Part shown: in pieces, positions 54,823 through 63,490 of the stretch | Numbering within the stretch: position 1 is the first letter of the stretch | Layout: each line of letters begins with the position of its first letter | DNA from: Xanthobacteraceae bacterium | Lineage (GTDB): Bacteria; Pseudomonadota; Alphaproteobacteria; Rhizobiales; Xanthobacteraceae | Assembly: GCA_024508855.1 (NCBI GenBank) | Contig: JANINJ010000075.1 | Coordinates: forward strand, 62,001-126,000 | DNA: 64,000 bases | Reading direction: 5' to 3' | The notes under the pieces: model-generated | What the model was told of the DNA's origin: nothing | Seen by the model: the letters and a program-made list of their open reading frames with translations, nothing else | Databases searched by the model: none | Program-made: the position numbers and the translations under genes

Positions 54823-55347
54823 ATGATTATCGATATCGTTCGGCTCATGCTGTTTCCGTCGTTGATGGCGTTTGCCGCCGCCAGTGACCTGCTCACCATG
54901 AGGATCTCGAACCGTATCTCACTGCTGTTGGTAGCCGGTTTCGTGGTTCTCGCGGCGGCCGGCGGAATGAACCTCAACGATGTTCTGCTGCACCTCGGCG
55001 CCGGATGCACGGTGCTTGTGCTTGCCTTCTCCTGCTTTGCCATGGGGTGGATGGGCGGTGGCGATGCCAAAATGGCTGCGGCCATCGCGCTCTGGTTCGG
55101 CTTTCCGCACCTGCTGGAATTCCTGATCTATGCTTCGCTGTTCGGCGGCGCGCTCACATTGCTGTTGCTTGAATTCCGACGCTGGCCGCTGCCTTATATG
55201 TTCGCCGGTCAGGGGTGGCTGCTGCGCTTGCATCACAAAGAGACCGGCATCCCTTATGGAATCGCGCTCGCGCTCGGCGCGCTGATGGTCTATCCGGAAA
55301 CGCCCTGGATCAAGATGGTCGATCTGTCGCGCTTCATTGCCGGCTGA
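54823..55347 (+). CDS. cpaA: Prepilin peptidase CpaA (A24 family)
   Basis: A 174-residue inner-membrane aspartic peptidase that processes Flp prepilins. The first catalytic Asp lies in AASDLLTMRISN and the second in the GGGDAKMAAA motif (the GxGD signature), so both are present. Five or six helices are predicted, as usual for the short TadV/CpaA type without the methylase domain. It is the first plus-strand gene of the pilus operon. Confidence 0.92.
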   Translation: MIIDIVRLMLFPSLMAFAAASDLLTMRISNRISLLLVAGFVVLAAAGGMNLNDVLLHLGAGCTVLVLAFSCFAMGWMGGGDAKMAAAIALWFGFPHLLEFLIYASLFGGALTLLLLEFRRWPLPYMFAGQGWLLRLHHKETGIPYGIALALGALMVYPETPWIKMVDLSRFIAG

Positions 55348-55383
55348 GGAAACGTATCGTTAACGTCATTTAGATACGTGCCA

Positions 55384-55398
55384 TTAACCATGCTTTGA
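55384..55398 (+). promoter_or_regulatory. CtrA-like box upstream of cpaB
   Basis: TTAA-N7-TTGA matches TTAA-N7-TTAA at seven of eight positions. It lies about 67 bp before cpaB, in the 117-bp gap after cpaA, suggesting a second promoter here. Confidence 0.4.
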
Positions 55399-55464
55399 CG
55401 AATAAATGCTCAACTCCCGATACGGCGACAACTGCGTCGCAACGTAACGTGGAAAGTGAAGCGT

Positions 55465-56253
55465 ATGAATACCGCGCGCATTGTTGTGCTGACCATTGCA
55501 GTCGGTGCCGGCGGCATTGCGGCCTATCTCGCCAGCGGCTCAGACCGCAAGGTGGTCACAGTCGCTCCGACCGTTCAGATGCAAACCGTCGACGTTCTGG
55601 TTGCCAAGTCCGACATTCCGCTCGGCCAAAAGATTTCTCCGGACATCCTGCAGTGGCAATCGTGGCCGGCGGCGACGGCTAGCGACAGCTTCATCCGCCG
55701 CGACAAGCGGCCGGATGCAACCACGTCGCTTGTCGGGTCGATCGCCCGCTCGCCTTTCGTCAGCGGCGAACCGATCCGTGATACCAAACTTGTTCAGGCC
55801 AATGGCGCCGGCTTCATGGCTGCCGTGTTGCCTGCCGGCATGCGCGCGATTTCGACCGACATTTCGCCGGAAACCGGCGCCGGTGGCTTCATCCTTCCCA
55901 ATGACCGTGTCGATGTCATTCTCTCCCGGCGTGAAAAGAACGGCGACCAGAGCAACGGCTCCGACAGCGTTCGTTCCGAAATCATCCTGAGCAACATCCG
56001 CGTCCTCGCCATCGATCAGACGCCACGTGAAAAGGACGGTCAGAACACTGTCCTCGGCAAGACCGCCACGCTCGAACTGAAGCCGGCGCAGGCGGAGACG
56101 CTTGCACGCGCGCGCCAGAGCGGCACGATTTCGCTCGCGTTGCGAAGCCTCGCCGACGCCAGTGCCGTTAGCAGCGACGACGACATGCACAAGCGCGACA
56201 GCGTCAACATCGTCCGTTACGGCGTTTCCACCACGACAACGACACGGCAGTGA
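55465..56253 (+). CDS. cpaB: Flp pilus assembly protein CpaB
   Basis: A 262-residue periplasmic protein with one N-terminal helix (ARIVVLTIAVGAGGIAAYLA), an SAF-type domain (VDVLVAKSDIPLGQKISPDILQWQSWP) and the RcpC/CpaB part (GMRAISTDISPETGAGGFILPNDRVDVILSRREK). It helps stabilise the CpaC secretin. The ATG at 55465 is preferred over the GTG at 55456, as GGAAAG is correctly spaced for it. Confidence 0.92.
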   Translation: MNTARIVVLTIAVGAGGIAAYLASGSDRKVVTVAPTVQMQTVDVLVAKSDIPLGQKISPDILQWQSWPAATASDSFIRRDKRPDATTSLVGSIARSPFVSGEPIRDTKLVQANGAGFMAAVLPAGMRAISTDISPETGAGGFILPNDRVDVILSRREKNGDQSNGSDSVRSEIILSNIRVLAIDQTPREKDGQNTVLGKTATLELKPAQAETLARARQSGTISLALRSLADASAVSSDDDMHKRDSVNIVRYGVSTTTTTRQ

Positions 56254-56270
56254 CCAGAAGGGTTGACGAG

Positions 56271-57728
56271 ATGAAGTGCCGGACGAATCAAGGACTGATG
56301 CGGGCCCTCACGGTGCAGGCCCTGTCGTTCGCAGGCATAGCCGCATTGACGTTAAATCCCGTTCTGGCGCCCGTAAAAGCGGCGGACCGCGCGATCAGCC
56401 GCGTCTCCGATGGACAAATGAATGCGCGCTTTATGACGCTCGGCATCGGCAAGTCGATCGTGATCGACCTGCCTCGCGATGTGAAAGACGTCCTCGTCGC
56501 CGATCCCAAGATCGCGACGGCGGTCGTCCGGTCGGCCCAGCGCGCCTACATCATCGGCGCGGCCGTGGGACAAACTAATATCGTTTTCTTCGATTCCACC
56601 GGGCAGCAGATCGCCGCCTACGATATCGCGGTCACGCGCGATCTGAATGGAATCCGCGCCGCGTTCAAACAGATCATTCCCAACTCCAGCATCACTGTTG
56701 AAGGGCTCGGCCAGGGTGTCGTGCTGTCCGGTACGGCGGGAAGCCCCGCCGAAGCGCAGCAGGCGCAGGACATCGCGATCCGGCTGGTCGGCGACGAAAA
56801 GAACGTCGTCAACAACATCACCATCCGCAGCCGCGACCAGGTGATGCTGAAAGTGGTGGTCGCTGAAGTACAGCGCGACATCATCAAGCAGCTTGGTGTC
56901 GATCTGAGCGCCAATCTGAGCTACGGCACCGCAGTTGTGAATTTCAACAACACCAATCCCTTCAATGCCAACGGCGGCGCGCTCGTTCCTGGCAACAGTG
57001 TGGTCGGCGGCTTCGGCAACACGACAGTTAATGGCGTCAGCGTTCCATCGGTCCAGGCGACCTTGCGCGCCATGGAAAACGCCGGTGTCGTTCGGACGCT
57101 TGCCGAACCAAACCTGACTGCGATTTCGGGAGAGGCCGCCAACTTCCTCGCCGGCGGCGAATTTCCCGTGCCTGGCGCACCGGATTGTTCGGTCTCGCCT
57201 TGCAGACAAACCATCCAGTTCAAGAAGTTCGGCATCGCGCTCGGCTTCACTCCCGTCGTGCTGAGCGGAGGACGCATCAGCATGCGCGTGGCAACTGAAG
57301 TATCCGAACTGTCGCAGGAAAACTCCATTTCGATCGGCGGCACGACGATTCCGGGCCTGAAGACCCGCCGCGCCGATACGACGCTGGAGATTCCGTCGGG
57401 CGGTTCGATGGTGATGGCCGGCCTTATCAAGCAACAGACCAAGCAGTCCATCAGCGGACTGCCTGGACTGACGCAGGTTCCGGTCCTGGGCACGCTGTTC
57501 CGCAGCCGCGACTACGTCAACAACAACACCGAGCTGATGATCCTCGTTACGCCGTATGTCGTGCGCGCGGTCGCCCAAAAGGACCTCTCCCGCCCGGATG
57601 ACGGTTTCGCGGAGGCATCCGATCCGCAATCGGATCTGCTTGGCAATATCAATCGCATCTACGGCGCGCCGGGGCGGACCCAACCCGGCCGGAGCTATCG
57701 TGGCACCTATGGCTTCATCACCGACTGA
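56271..57728 (+). CDS. cpaC: Type II/IV secretin CpaC (outer-membrane pilus channel)
   Basis: A 485-residue outer-membrane secretin through which the pilus passes. After a signal peptide it has the pilus N-terminal domain (SKSIVIDLPRDVKDVLVADPKIATAVVRS), a BON-like segment (SITVEGLGQGVVLSGTAGSPAEAQQAQDIA) and the secretin core (VQATLRAMENAGVVRTLAEPNLTAISGEAANFLAGGEFPVPG, then LKTRRADTTLEIPSGGSMVMAGLI and PVLGTLFRSRDYVNNNTELMILVTPYVVR). The ATG at 56271 is favoured, while an in-frame GTG at 56250 would overlap cpaB. Confidence 0.94.
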   Translation: MKCRTNQGLMRALTVQALSFAGIAALTLNPVLAPVKAADRAISRVSDGQMNARFMTLGIGKSIVIDLPRDVKDVLVADPKIATAVVRSAQRAYIIGAAVGQTNIVFFDSTGQQIAAYDIAVTRDLNGIRAAFKQIIPNSSITVEGLGQGVVLSGTAGSPAEAQQAQDIAIRLVGDEKNVVNNITIRSRDQVMLKVVVAEVQRDIIKQLGVDLSANLSYGTAVVNFNNTNPFNANGGALVPGNSVVGGFGNTTVNGVSVPSVQATLRAMENAGVVRTLAEPNLTAISGEAANFLAGGEFPVPGAPDCSVSPCRQTIQFKKFGIALGFTPVVLSGGRISMRVATEVSELSQENSISIGGTTIPGLKTRRADTTLEIPSGGSMVMAGLIKQQTKQSISGLPGLTQVPVLGTLFRSRDYVNNNTELMILVTPYVVRAVAQKDLSRPDDGFAEASDPQSDLLGNINRIYGAPGRTQPGRSYRGTYGFITD

Positions 57729-57749
57729 GACGGGACAAGGATAACGGCA

Positions 57750-58493
57750 ATGACGACGAAACGACCCGTCACTTTTCATCATCGGCTGCGGCTCGCCGGC
57801 TTGCTGATCGGTGCATCCTGCGCGCTGGGCGCCTGCACGCACACCAGCCAGAGCCAGGACGTGACCGGCAGCATTCCCGACGATTACAGGCTGCGCCATC
57901 CCATCGTGATCCAGGAAGGACGTCAGACCATCGACGTATTCATCGGCAATCAACGCGGCGGCCTGAGCGCATCGCAACGCGCAGACGTGGTGGCAGCAGC
58001 GCAAACATGGTTGCGCGAGGGCACCGGCGTCATCACGATCGGCGTTCCGGTCCACACGCCGAATGCGCGCACCGCGGCCGACTCATTGCGTGAGATCAGG
58101 TCCCTGCTTGCGGCGGTGGGCGTGCCTTCGAATGGCATCACCGTGCACAACTACCGCTCACCCGATCCGCAGTTTTTCGCCCCGATCCGCGTGACCTACC
58201 CAAGAATCAAGGCTGACGCCGGCCCCTGCGGCGTGTGGCCGGAAGACATCGGGCCGTCGATCAAGAACAAGTCCTACTACGACAACAAGTCTTACTGGAA
58301 TTTCGGATGCGCCAGCCAACGCAACTTGGCTGCCATGGTCGAGAATCCGTCCGATCTGGTCCAGCCGCGCCCCGAAACTCCGGTCTATACCGCTCGGCGC
58401 AATACGGTCTTCGACAAGTATCGCAAGGGCACCTCGACTGCGACGCAGTATCCCCAGTCTGACTCGGCAAAATTGAGTGACGTTGGACAATGA
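57750..58493 (+). CDS. cpaD: Pilus biogenesis lipoprotein CpaD
   Basis: A 247-residue outer-membrane lipoprotein. The signal peptide ends in a lipobox-like L-G-A-C (near residue 28). CpaD-type blocks follow: TGSIPDDYRLRHPIVIQEGRQTIDVFIG, AQTWLREGTGVITIGVPVHTPNART, PCGVWPEDIGPS and SYWNFGCASQRNLAAMVENPSDLVQPR. It serves the pilus channel together with CpaC. Its stop overlaps the cpaE start by 4 nt (ATGA). Confidence 0.92.
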   Translation: MTTKRPVTFHHRLRLAGLLIGASCALGACTHTSQSQDVTGSIPDDYRLRHPIVIQEGRQTIDVFIGNQRGGLSASQRADVVAAAQTWLREGTGVITIGVPVHTPNARTAADSLREIRSLLAAVGVPSNGITVHNYRSPDPQFFAPIRVTYPRIKADAGPCGVWPEDIGPSIKNKSYYDNKSYWNFGCASQRNLAAMVENPSDLVQPRPETPVYTARRNTVFDKYRKGTSTATQYPQSDSAKLSDVGQ

Positions 58494-59758
58494 TCAGCTA
58501 CGGGCAACAGAATTCAGAAGCATCTTCCGACGTGGCCGCATCCGATACGGATGCCCACATCGCTCCAGCGCCGCGCGTGTCGGTGCAGGCATTCTGCGAG
58601 ACTGTCGAGGTGGCGGCGGTCGTCCAGTCGGCGGGCGAGGACCGGCGGCTCGGCAAGGCTCACATCAAGATCCAGATGGGGGGCATGACTGCGGCGATCG
58701 AAGCCTATCGCACGTCGCCAACGCCGAACGTCATCGTTCTCGAGACCGATGCACGCAACAACATTCTCACCGGCCTCGATCAGCTGGCATCGGTGTGTGA
58801 CGCCGGCACCCGTGTCATCGTGGTCGGCCGGGTCAACGATGTCACGCTGTATCGCGAACTGGTTCGCCGCGGCGTCAGCGACTATCTCATCGCTCCGATC
58901 CAGCCACTCGATATCGTCCGCGCCGTCTGCGGGCTGTTCTCGACGCCCGACGCGAAGGCCGTCGGCAGGGTCATCGCGATCACCGGCGCCAAGGGTGGCG
59001 TCGGCGGATCGACGATCGCCCATAACGTCGCCTGGGCCATTGCCCGCGATCTGGCGCTGGATTCCGTCGTCGCCGATCTCGACCTGGCGTTCGGCACAGC
59101 CGGCCTCGACTACAATCAGGATCCGCCGCAAGGCATCGCCGACGCGGTGTTTTCGCCGGATCGCGTCGATACTGCATTCATCGACCGCCTGCTGTCGAAA
59201 TGCACCGATCACCTCAGCCTGCTGGCAGCGCCGGCGACGCTGGATCGGGTCTACGATTTCGGCACCGAGGCATTCGACGCGATTTTCGATACATTGCGCT
59301 CGACGATGCCCTGTATCGTGCTCGATGTTCCGCATCAATGGTCCGGCTGGGCGAAGCGGGCCCTGATCAATGCTGACGACATTCTGATCGTGGCGGCACC
59401 GGATCTGGCCAACTTGCGCAACACCAAGAACCTGTTCGATCTGCTGAAAGCGGCGCGGCCCAACGACCGCGCCCCGCTGTACTGCCTCAATCAGGTCGGC
59501 GTGCCGAAGCGTCCGGAAATCGGCGTCAGCGAATTCGCCAAGGCGATCGAAGCCCAGCCGATCGTCAGCATTCCGTTCGAACCGCAACTGTTCGGCTCGG
59601 CCGCCAACAACGGCCAGATGATCGCGGAGATCGCCGCCAACCACCGCACCACCGAGATGTTCCTGCAAATCGCGCAGCGGCTGACCGGGCGCGGCGAAAC
59701 GAAGAAGCCGCGCAGTTCGTTCCTTTCACCACTCATTGGTAAATTGCGGGCCAAATAA
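58490..59758 (+). CDS. cpaE: Pilus assembly protein CpaE (MinD/ParA-like)
   Basis: A 422-residue cytosolic protein. A receiver-like N-terminal domain (about 60-155: NVIVLETDARNNILTGLDQLASVCDAGTRVIVVGRVNDVTLYRELVRRGVSDYL) is followed by a MinD/ParA-like ATPase domain with the altered Walker A KGGVGGSTIAHN, in which the usual second Lys is Gly. Such a change is common in CpaE. It is thought to place the pilus machinery at the cell pole. Confidence 0.92.
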   Translation: MISYGQQNSEASSDVAASDTDAHIAPAPRVSVQAFCETVEVAAVVQSAGEDRRLGKAHIKIQMGGMTAAIEAYRTSPTPNVIVLETDARNNILTGLDQLASVCDAGTRVIVVGRVNDVTLYRELVRRGVSDYLIAPIQPLDIVRAVCGLFSTPDAKAVGRVIAITGAKGGVGGSTIAHNVAWAIARDLALDSVVADLDLAFGTAGLDYNQDPPQGIADAVFSPDRVDTAFIDRLLSKCTDHLSLLAAPATLDRVYDFGTEAFDAIFDTLRSTMPCIVLDVPHQWSGWAKRALINADDILIVAAPDLANLRNTKNLFDLLKAARPNDRAPLYCLNQVGVPKRPEIGVSEFAKAIEAQPIVSIPFEPQLFGSAANNGQMIAEIAANHRTTEMFLQIAQRLTGRGETKKPRSSFLSPLIGKLRAK

Positions 59759-59779
59759 CCTGCCGCATGGAGTGCCGTC

Positions 59780-61240
59780 GTGTTTGGTAAGCGTAGCGGA
59801 ACAGAAAATGACGTAAGGGCGTCGAGCGCCCCCGTGCTGGAGCCAGCCTCGGCTCCAGCGGCGGCTCCGTATGCGGCCACGCCGTCCTCCAGCGTTGCAT
59901 CTCCACCGCTGGCTCCTGTACGCCAGGCTCCGGTCTCGACCGAGTCGCGCCGGTCCGACACCTATTATCAGGTCAAGGCAACGATCTTCGGCGCGCTGAT
60001 CGAGGCCATCGATCTGGCGCAGCTGGCCAAGCTCGACAGCGAGTCGGCGCGTGAGGAAATCCGCGATATCGTCAACGAGATCATCGCGATCAAGAATATC
60101 GTCATGTCGATCGCCGAGCAGGAAGAACTGCTCGACGATATCTGCAACGACGTGCTTGGTTACGGCCCGCTCGAACCGCTGCTGGCCCGCGACGACATCG
60201 CCGACATCATGGTCAATGGCGCCGGCACCGTGTTCATCGAAGTCGCTGGCAAGATCCAGAAGACCGGCATCCGCTTCCGCGACAACCAGCAGCTTCTGAA
60301 CATCTGTCAGCGCATCGTCAGCCAGGTCGGCCGGCGCGTCGACGAATCCTCTCCGATCTGCGACGCCCGCCTCGCCGACGGCTCGCGCGTCAATGCCATC
60401 GTGCCGCCGCTGGCGATCGACGGCCCTGCCCTCACCATCCGAAAATTCCGCCGCGACAAGCTGACACTGGAACAGCTCGTCAAGTTCGGCGCGATATCCC
60501 AGCCCGGCGCCGACATCCTGCAGATCATCGGCCGCTGCCGCGCCAACGTCCTGATTTCGGGAGGTACCGGCTCCGGCAAGACGACCTTGCTGAACTGTCT
60601 GACCCGTTACATCGAGAACGACGAACGCATCATCACCTGCGAAGACGCCGCCGAATTGCAGCTGCAACAGCCGCATGTGGTTCGTCTTGAAACGCGGCCG
60701 CCAAATATCGAGGGCGAAGGTCAGATCACGATGCGCGATCTGGTCAAGAACTGCCTGCGTATGCGTCCGGAGCGGATCATCGTCGGCGAAGTCCGCGGAC
60801 CCGAGGCGTTCGACCTGCTGCAGGCGATGAACACCGGTCACGACGGATCGATGGGCACCCTGCACGCCAACAATCCGCGCGAAGCCCTGTCACGCTGCGA
60901 ATCCATGATCACCATGGGCGGCTATTCGCTGCCGTCGCGCACCATTCGCGAAATGATCTGCGCATCGATCGACGTGATCGTCCAGGCTGCGCGCTTGCGC
61001 GACGGCTCACGCCGCATCACCCACGTCACCGAGGTGATGGGGATGGAAGGCGATACCATCATTACCCAGGATATTTTCGTTTACGACATGCTGGGCGAGG
61101 ATCCGAACGGCAACATTATCGGCCGGCACCGGTCGACCGGCATCGGCCGGCCGGCGTTCTGGGATCGCGCACGTTATTACGGCGAAGAGCAGCGGCTCGC
61201 CGCAGCTCTTGACGCCTCTATGGTCAATGTAGACGTCTGA
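59780..61240 (+). CDS. cpaF: Pilus assembly ATPase CpaF (TadA)
   Basis: A 486-residue hexameric secretion ATPase that powers pilus assembly. The N-terminal 60 residues are Ala/Pro/Ser-rich. The core has [22 protein letters not shown], Walker [10 protein letters not shown], the Asp box ([22 protein letters not shown]), Walker B-like [42 protein letters not shown] with the His box. The start is a GTG at 59780. It is followed by tadB and tadC at 8-9 bp spacing. Confidence 0.95.
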   Translation: MFGKRSGTENDVRASSAPVLEPASAPAAAPYAATPSSSVASPPLAPVRQAPVSTESRRSDTYYQVKATIFGALIEAIDLAQLAKLDSESAREEIRDIVNEIIAIKNIVMSIAEQEELLDDICNDVLGYGPLEPLLARDDIADIMVNGAGTVFIEVAGKIQKTGIRFRDNQQLLNICQRIVSQVGRRVDESSPICDARLADGSRVNAIVPPLAIDGPALTIRKFRRDKLTLEQLVKFGAISQPGADILQIIGRCRANVLISGGTGSGKTTLLNCLTRYIENDERIITCEDAAELQLQQPHVVRLETRPPNIEGEGQITMRDLVKNCLRMRPERIIVGEVRGPEAFDLLQAMNTGHDGSMGTLHANNPREALSRCESMITMGGYSLPSRTIREMICASIDVIVQAARLRDGSRRITHVTEVMGMEGDTIITQDIFVYDMLGEDPNGNIIGRHRSTGIGRPAFWDRARYYGEEQRLAAALDASMVNVDV

Positions 61241-61248
61241 GGCCGGTT

Positions 61249-62223
61249 ATGAATTTGCAGCCGATCGCGCTGGCGTTTCTCGCCGCGACCGCCATTGGCG
61301 GCGTGGCGTGGGTTTTCCTGTATCCGATCCTGTCCGGAGAACGGAAGGCCGAACAGCGCCGTGCCTCATTGGCCAAATCGGAACCATCGATCCGAACCGC
61401 CGATCGTAACCAGCGCTCGCGCCGCGAGCAGGTCGAGACGTCGCTCAAGGAACTGGAAGATCGTCACCGGGAAGAGAAAAAGGTCTCGCTGACCACCCGG
61501 ATATCCCAGGCCGGCTTGTCATGGACGAAGCAGAAATTCATCGTGATTTCCTGCGTGCTGGGCTTTGCGAGCCTTACCATCGGCTTTGTCATGGGGGCGG
61601 GCCTGCTGGCGTCCGTAGCCTTCGGATTTGCCGCCGCGCTCGGCGCGCCGCGATGGCTGTTAGGCTTTCTGAAGAAGCGGCGTGAGAAGAAGTTTCTTGC
61701 TGCGCTGCCCGATGCGGTGGATGTGATCGTGCGCGGCATCAAGGCCGGGTTGCCGCTGTTTGAATCGATCAAGGTAGTTGCAGCCGACGCACCGCAGCCG
61801 CTCAAGGGCGAATTCCTCGCCATTATCGAGACCCAGGCGATCGGCATGCCGTTGGGTGAAGCCTGTATGCGGCTTTATGACCGAATGCCGCTTCCGGAAG
61901 CCAACTTCTTCGGAATCGTCATTTCCATCCAGCAAAAGTCCGGCGGCAACCTCGCCGAGGCGCTCGGTAACCTCTCCAGGGTGCTGCGTGACCGCAAGAA
62001 AATGTCGGAAAAGATTCAGGCGATGTCGATGGAAGCAAAAGCGTCGGCCGCCATCATCGGTTCGCTGCCGCCGATCGTTATGCTTCTCGTTTATCTCACT
62101 ACCCCCAGCTACATCTCGTTGCTATGGACGCATCCGACCGGCCATCTGATGCTGGCCGGGTCCGCCGTCTGGATGACCATGGGCGTTCTTGTGATGAAGA
62201 AAATGATCAACTTCGACTTCTAG
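61249..62223 (+). CDS. tadB: Flp pilus assembly inner-membrane protein TadB
   Basis: A 324-residue type II secretion F-domain protein. It has an N-terminal helix, two mid-protein helices, then the F-domain (FLAALPDAVDVIVRGIKAGLPLFESIKVVAADAPQPLKGEFLAIIETQAIGMPLGEACMRLYDRMPLPEANFFGIVISIQQKSGGNLAEALGNLSRVLRDRKKM) and two C-terminal helices. It forms the membrane platform together with TadC. Confidence 0.93.
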   Translation: MNLQPIALAFLAATAIGGVAWVFLYPILSGERKAEQRRASLAKSEPSIRTADRNQRSRREQVETSLKELEDRHREEKKVSLTTRISQAGLSWTKQKFIVISCVLGFASLTIGFVMGAGLLASVAFGFAAALGAPRWLLGFLKKRREKKFLAALPDAVDVIVRGIKAGLPLFESIKVVAADAPQPLKGEFLAIIETQAIGMPLGEACMRLYDRMPLPEANFFGIVISIQQKSGGNLAEALGNLSRVLRDRKKMSEKIQAMSMEAKASAAIIGSLPPIVMLLVYLTTPSYISLLWTHPTGHLMLAGSAVWMTMGVLVMKKMINFDF

Positions 62224-62232
62224 TGGTGCATC

Positions 62233-63204
62233 ATGCTGGAACTGCTGCTCGAGAAGATTCATGACGCCCGCTTCATGACGATGCTGTTCGCGGCAATCGC
62301 TGCGAGCGCGACGGCGTACACGCTCATCACGCCGCTGCTTGTCGGAGATACGTTGTCGAAGCGCATGAAGGCGGTTGCCAGCGAGCGCGAGCGTATCCGC
62401 CAGCGCGAACGCGATCGGCTTCGGAACGATAAGGTATCGTTGCGGCAATCGCCCAAGCAGATCGTTTCCCGGGTCGTTGACGATCTCAATCTCGGAAAAT
62501 GGGTCGCGCAGGAAGCGGCACGCGACAAGTTGCAGATGGCCGGCTATCGCGGCCAAGCCCCATATATCACCTTCCTGTTTTTCCGGATGGTTACGCCGAT
62601 CGTCCTGCTGCTGGCAGCGATCCTCTACGTTTTCGTGATCGCCCACCTGAAGCAGCCGCTGCCCGTCAAGATCGGCATTTGTGTCGCCGCAGCCTATCTC
62701 GGCTTGCAGGCGCCAATGCTGTTCCTGCGTAACGCGATCTCGAAACGTCAGCTTTCGATCAAGCGCGCGTTTCCCGATGCGTTGGACCTTCTGCTGATCT
62801 GCGTCGAATCCGGCATGTCGATCGAAATGGCGTTTCGCAAGGTCAGCATGGAAATCGGCGCGCAATCGGTGCCGCTGGCGGAAGAATTCACCCTGACCAC
62901 GGCCGAACTGTCGTACCTTCAGGATCGCAAGGTGGCATACGAGAACCTTGCGAAGCGGACCGGCCTCGACGGAGTCAAATCGGTCTGCCTGGCGCTTCAG
63001 CAATCGGAACGTTACGGCACGCCGCTCGGGCAGGCGCTGCGGGTGATGGCACAGGAAAATCGCGACATGCGCATGTCGGCGGCCGAGAAGAAAGCGGCAG
63101 CGCTGCCGCCGAAGCTGACGGTTCCGATGATCGTCTTCTTTCTTCCGGTGCTGTTCGTCGTGATCCTCGGGCCGACCGGCATCAAGCTTGCCGCGCTTCA
63201 CTAG
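62233..63204 (+). CDS. tadC: Flp pilus assembly inner-membrane protein TadC
   Basis: A 323-residue F-domain paralogue of TadB. The F-domain reads FPDALDLLLICVESGMSIEMAFRKVSMEIGAQSVPLAEEFTLTTAELSYLQDRKVAYENLAKRTGLDGVKSVCLALQQSERYGTPLGQALRVMAQENRDMRM, flanked by helices, and ends PKLTVPMIVFFLPVLFVVILGPTGIKL. It is the last plus-strand gene of the pilus operon. A paired palindromic repeat lies after it. Confidence 0.93.
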   Translation: MLELLLEKIHDARFMTMLFAAIAASATAYTLITPLLVGDTLSKRMKAVASERERIRQRERDRLRNDKVSLRQSPKQIVSRVVDDLNLGKWVAQEAARDKLQMAGYRGQAPYITFLFFRMVTPIVLLLAAILYVFVIAHLKQPLPVKIGICVAAAYLGLQAPMLFLRNAISKRQLSIKRAFPDALDLLLICVESGMSIEMAFRKVSMEIGAQSVPLAEEFTLTTAELSYLQDRKVAYENLAKRTGLDGVKSVCLALQQSERYGTPLGQALRVMAQENRDMRMSAAEKKAAALPPKLTVPMIVFFLPVLFVVILGPTGIKLAALH

Positions 63205-63300
63205 AACATGATCGACTGACGTCGAACCACGAAGGCTATCCTGAGGTGCGACGCGTTATTCACGCGTGTCGCGCCTCGGAGGGGATCACAAAATCTCAGC

Positions 63301-63433
63301 GTCGTCCCTGCGCAGGCAGGGACCCATAACCCCTGGCGACCGTGGTGAGCACGGCTATCCGTCAAGGATCTTGATCGCTGCCCGCATCACCAATGACACG
63401 GCGTATGGGTCCCCGCCTGCGCGGGGACGACGC
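63301..63433. repeat. Paired palindromic repeat (copy B)
   Basis: The second instance of the element at 20511-20632: GTCCCTGC-GCAG-GCAGGGAC with CCATA (63303-63327), then inverted TATGGGTCCCCGC with GCGGGGAC (63404-63428). Stem differences from copy A are compensated on the other side of the stem. It sits between the convergent tadC and TPR genes and may act as a terminator. Confidence 0.75.
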
Positions 63434-63490
63434 TCGTTATGTTGCAAATCCGTCCACAAGCGAATTTCGAGTCAGAGATGCGCTACGAAA

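Noticed and set aside
56352-58055. 567-codon open frame on the minus strand across cpaC
   Set aside because: It is antisense to the secretin gene, whose protein motifs are unmistakable.
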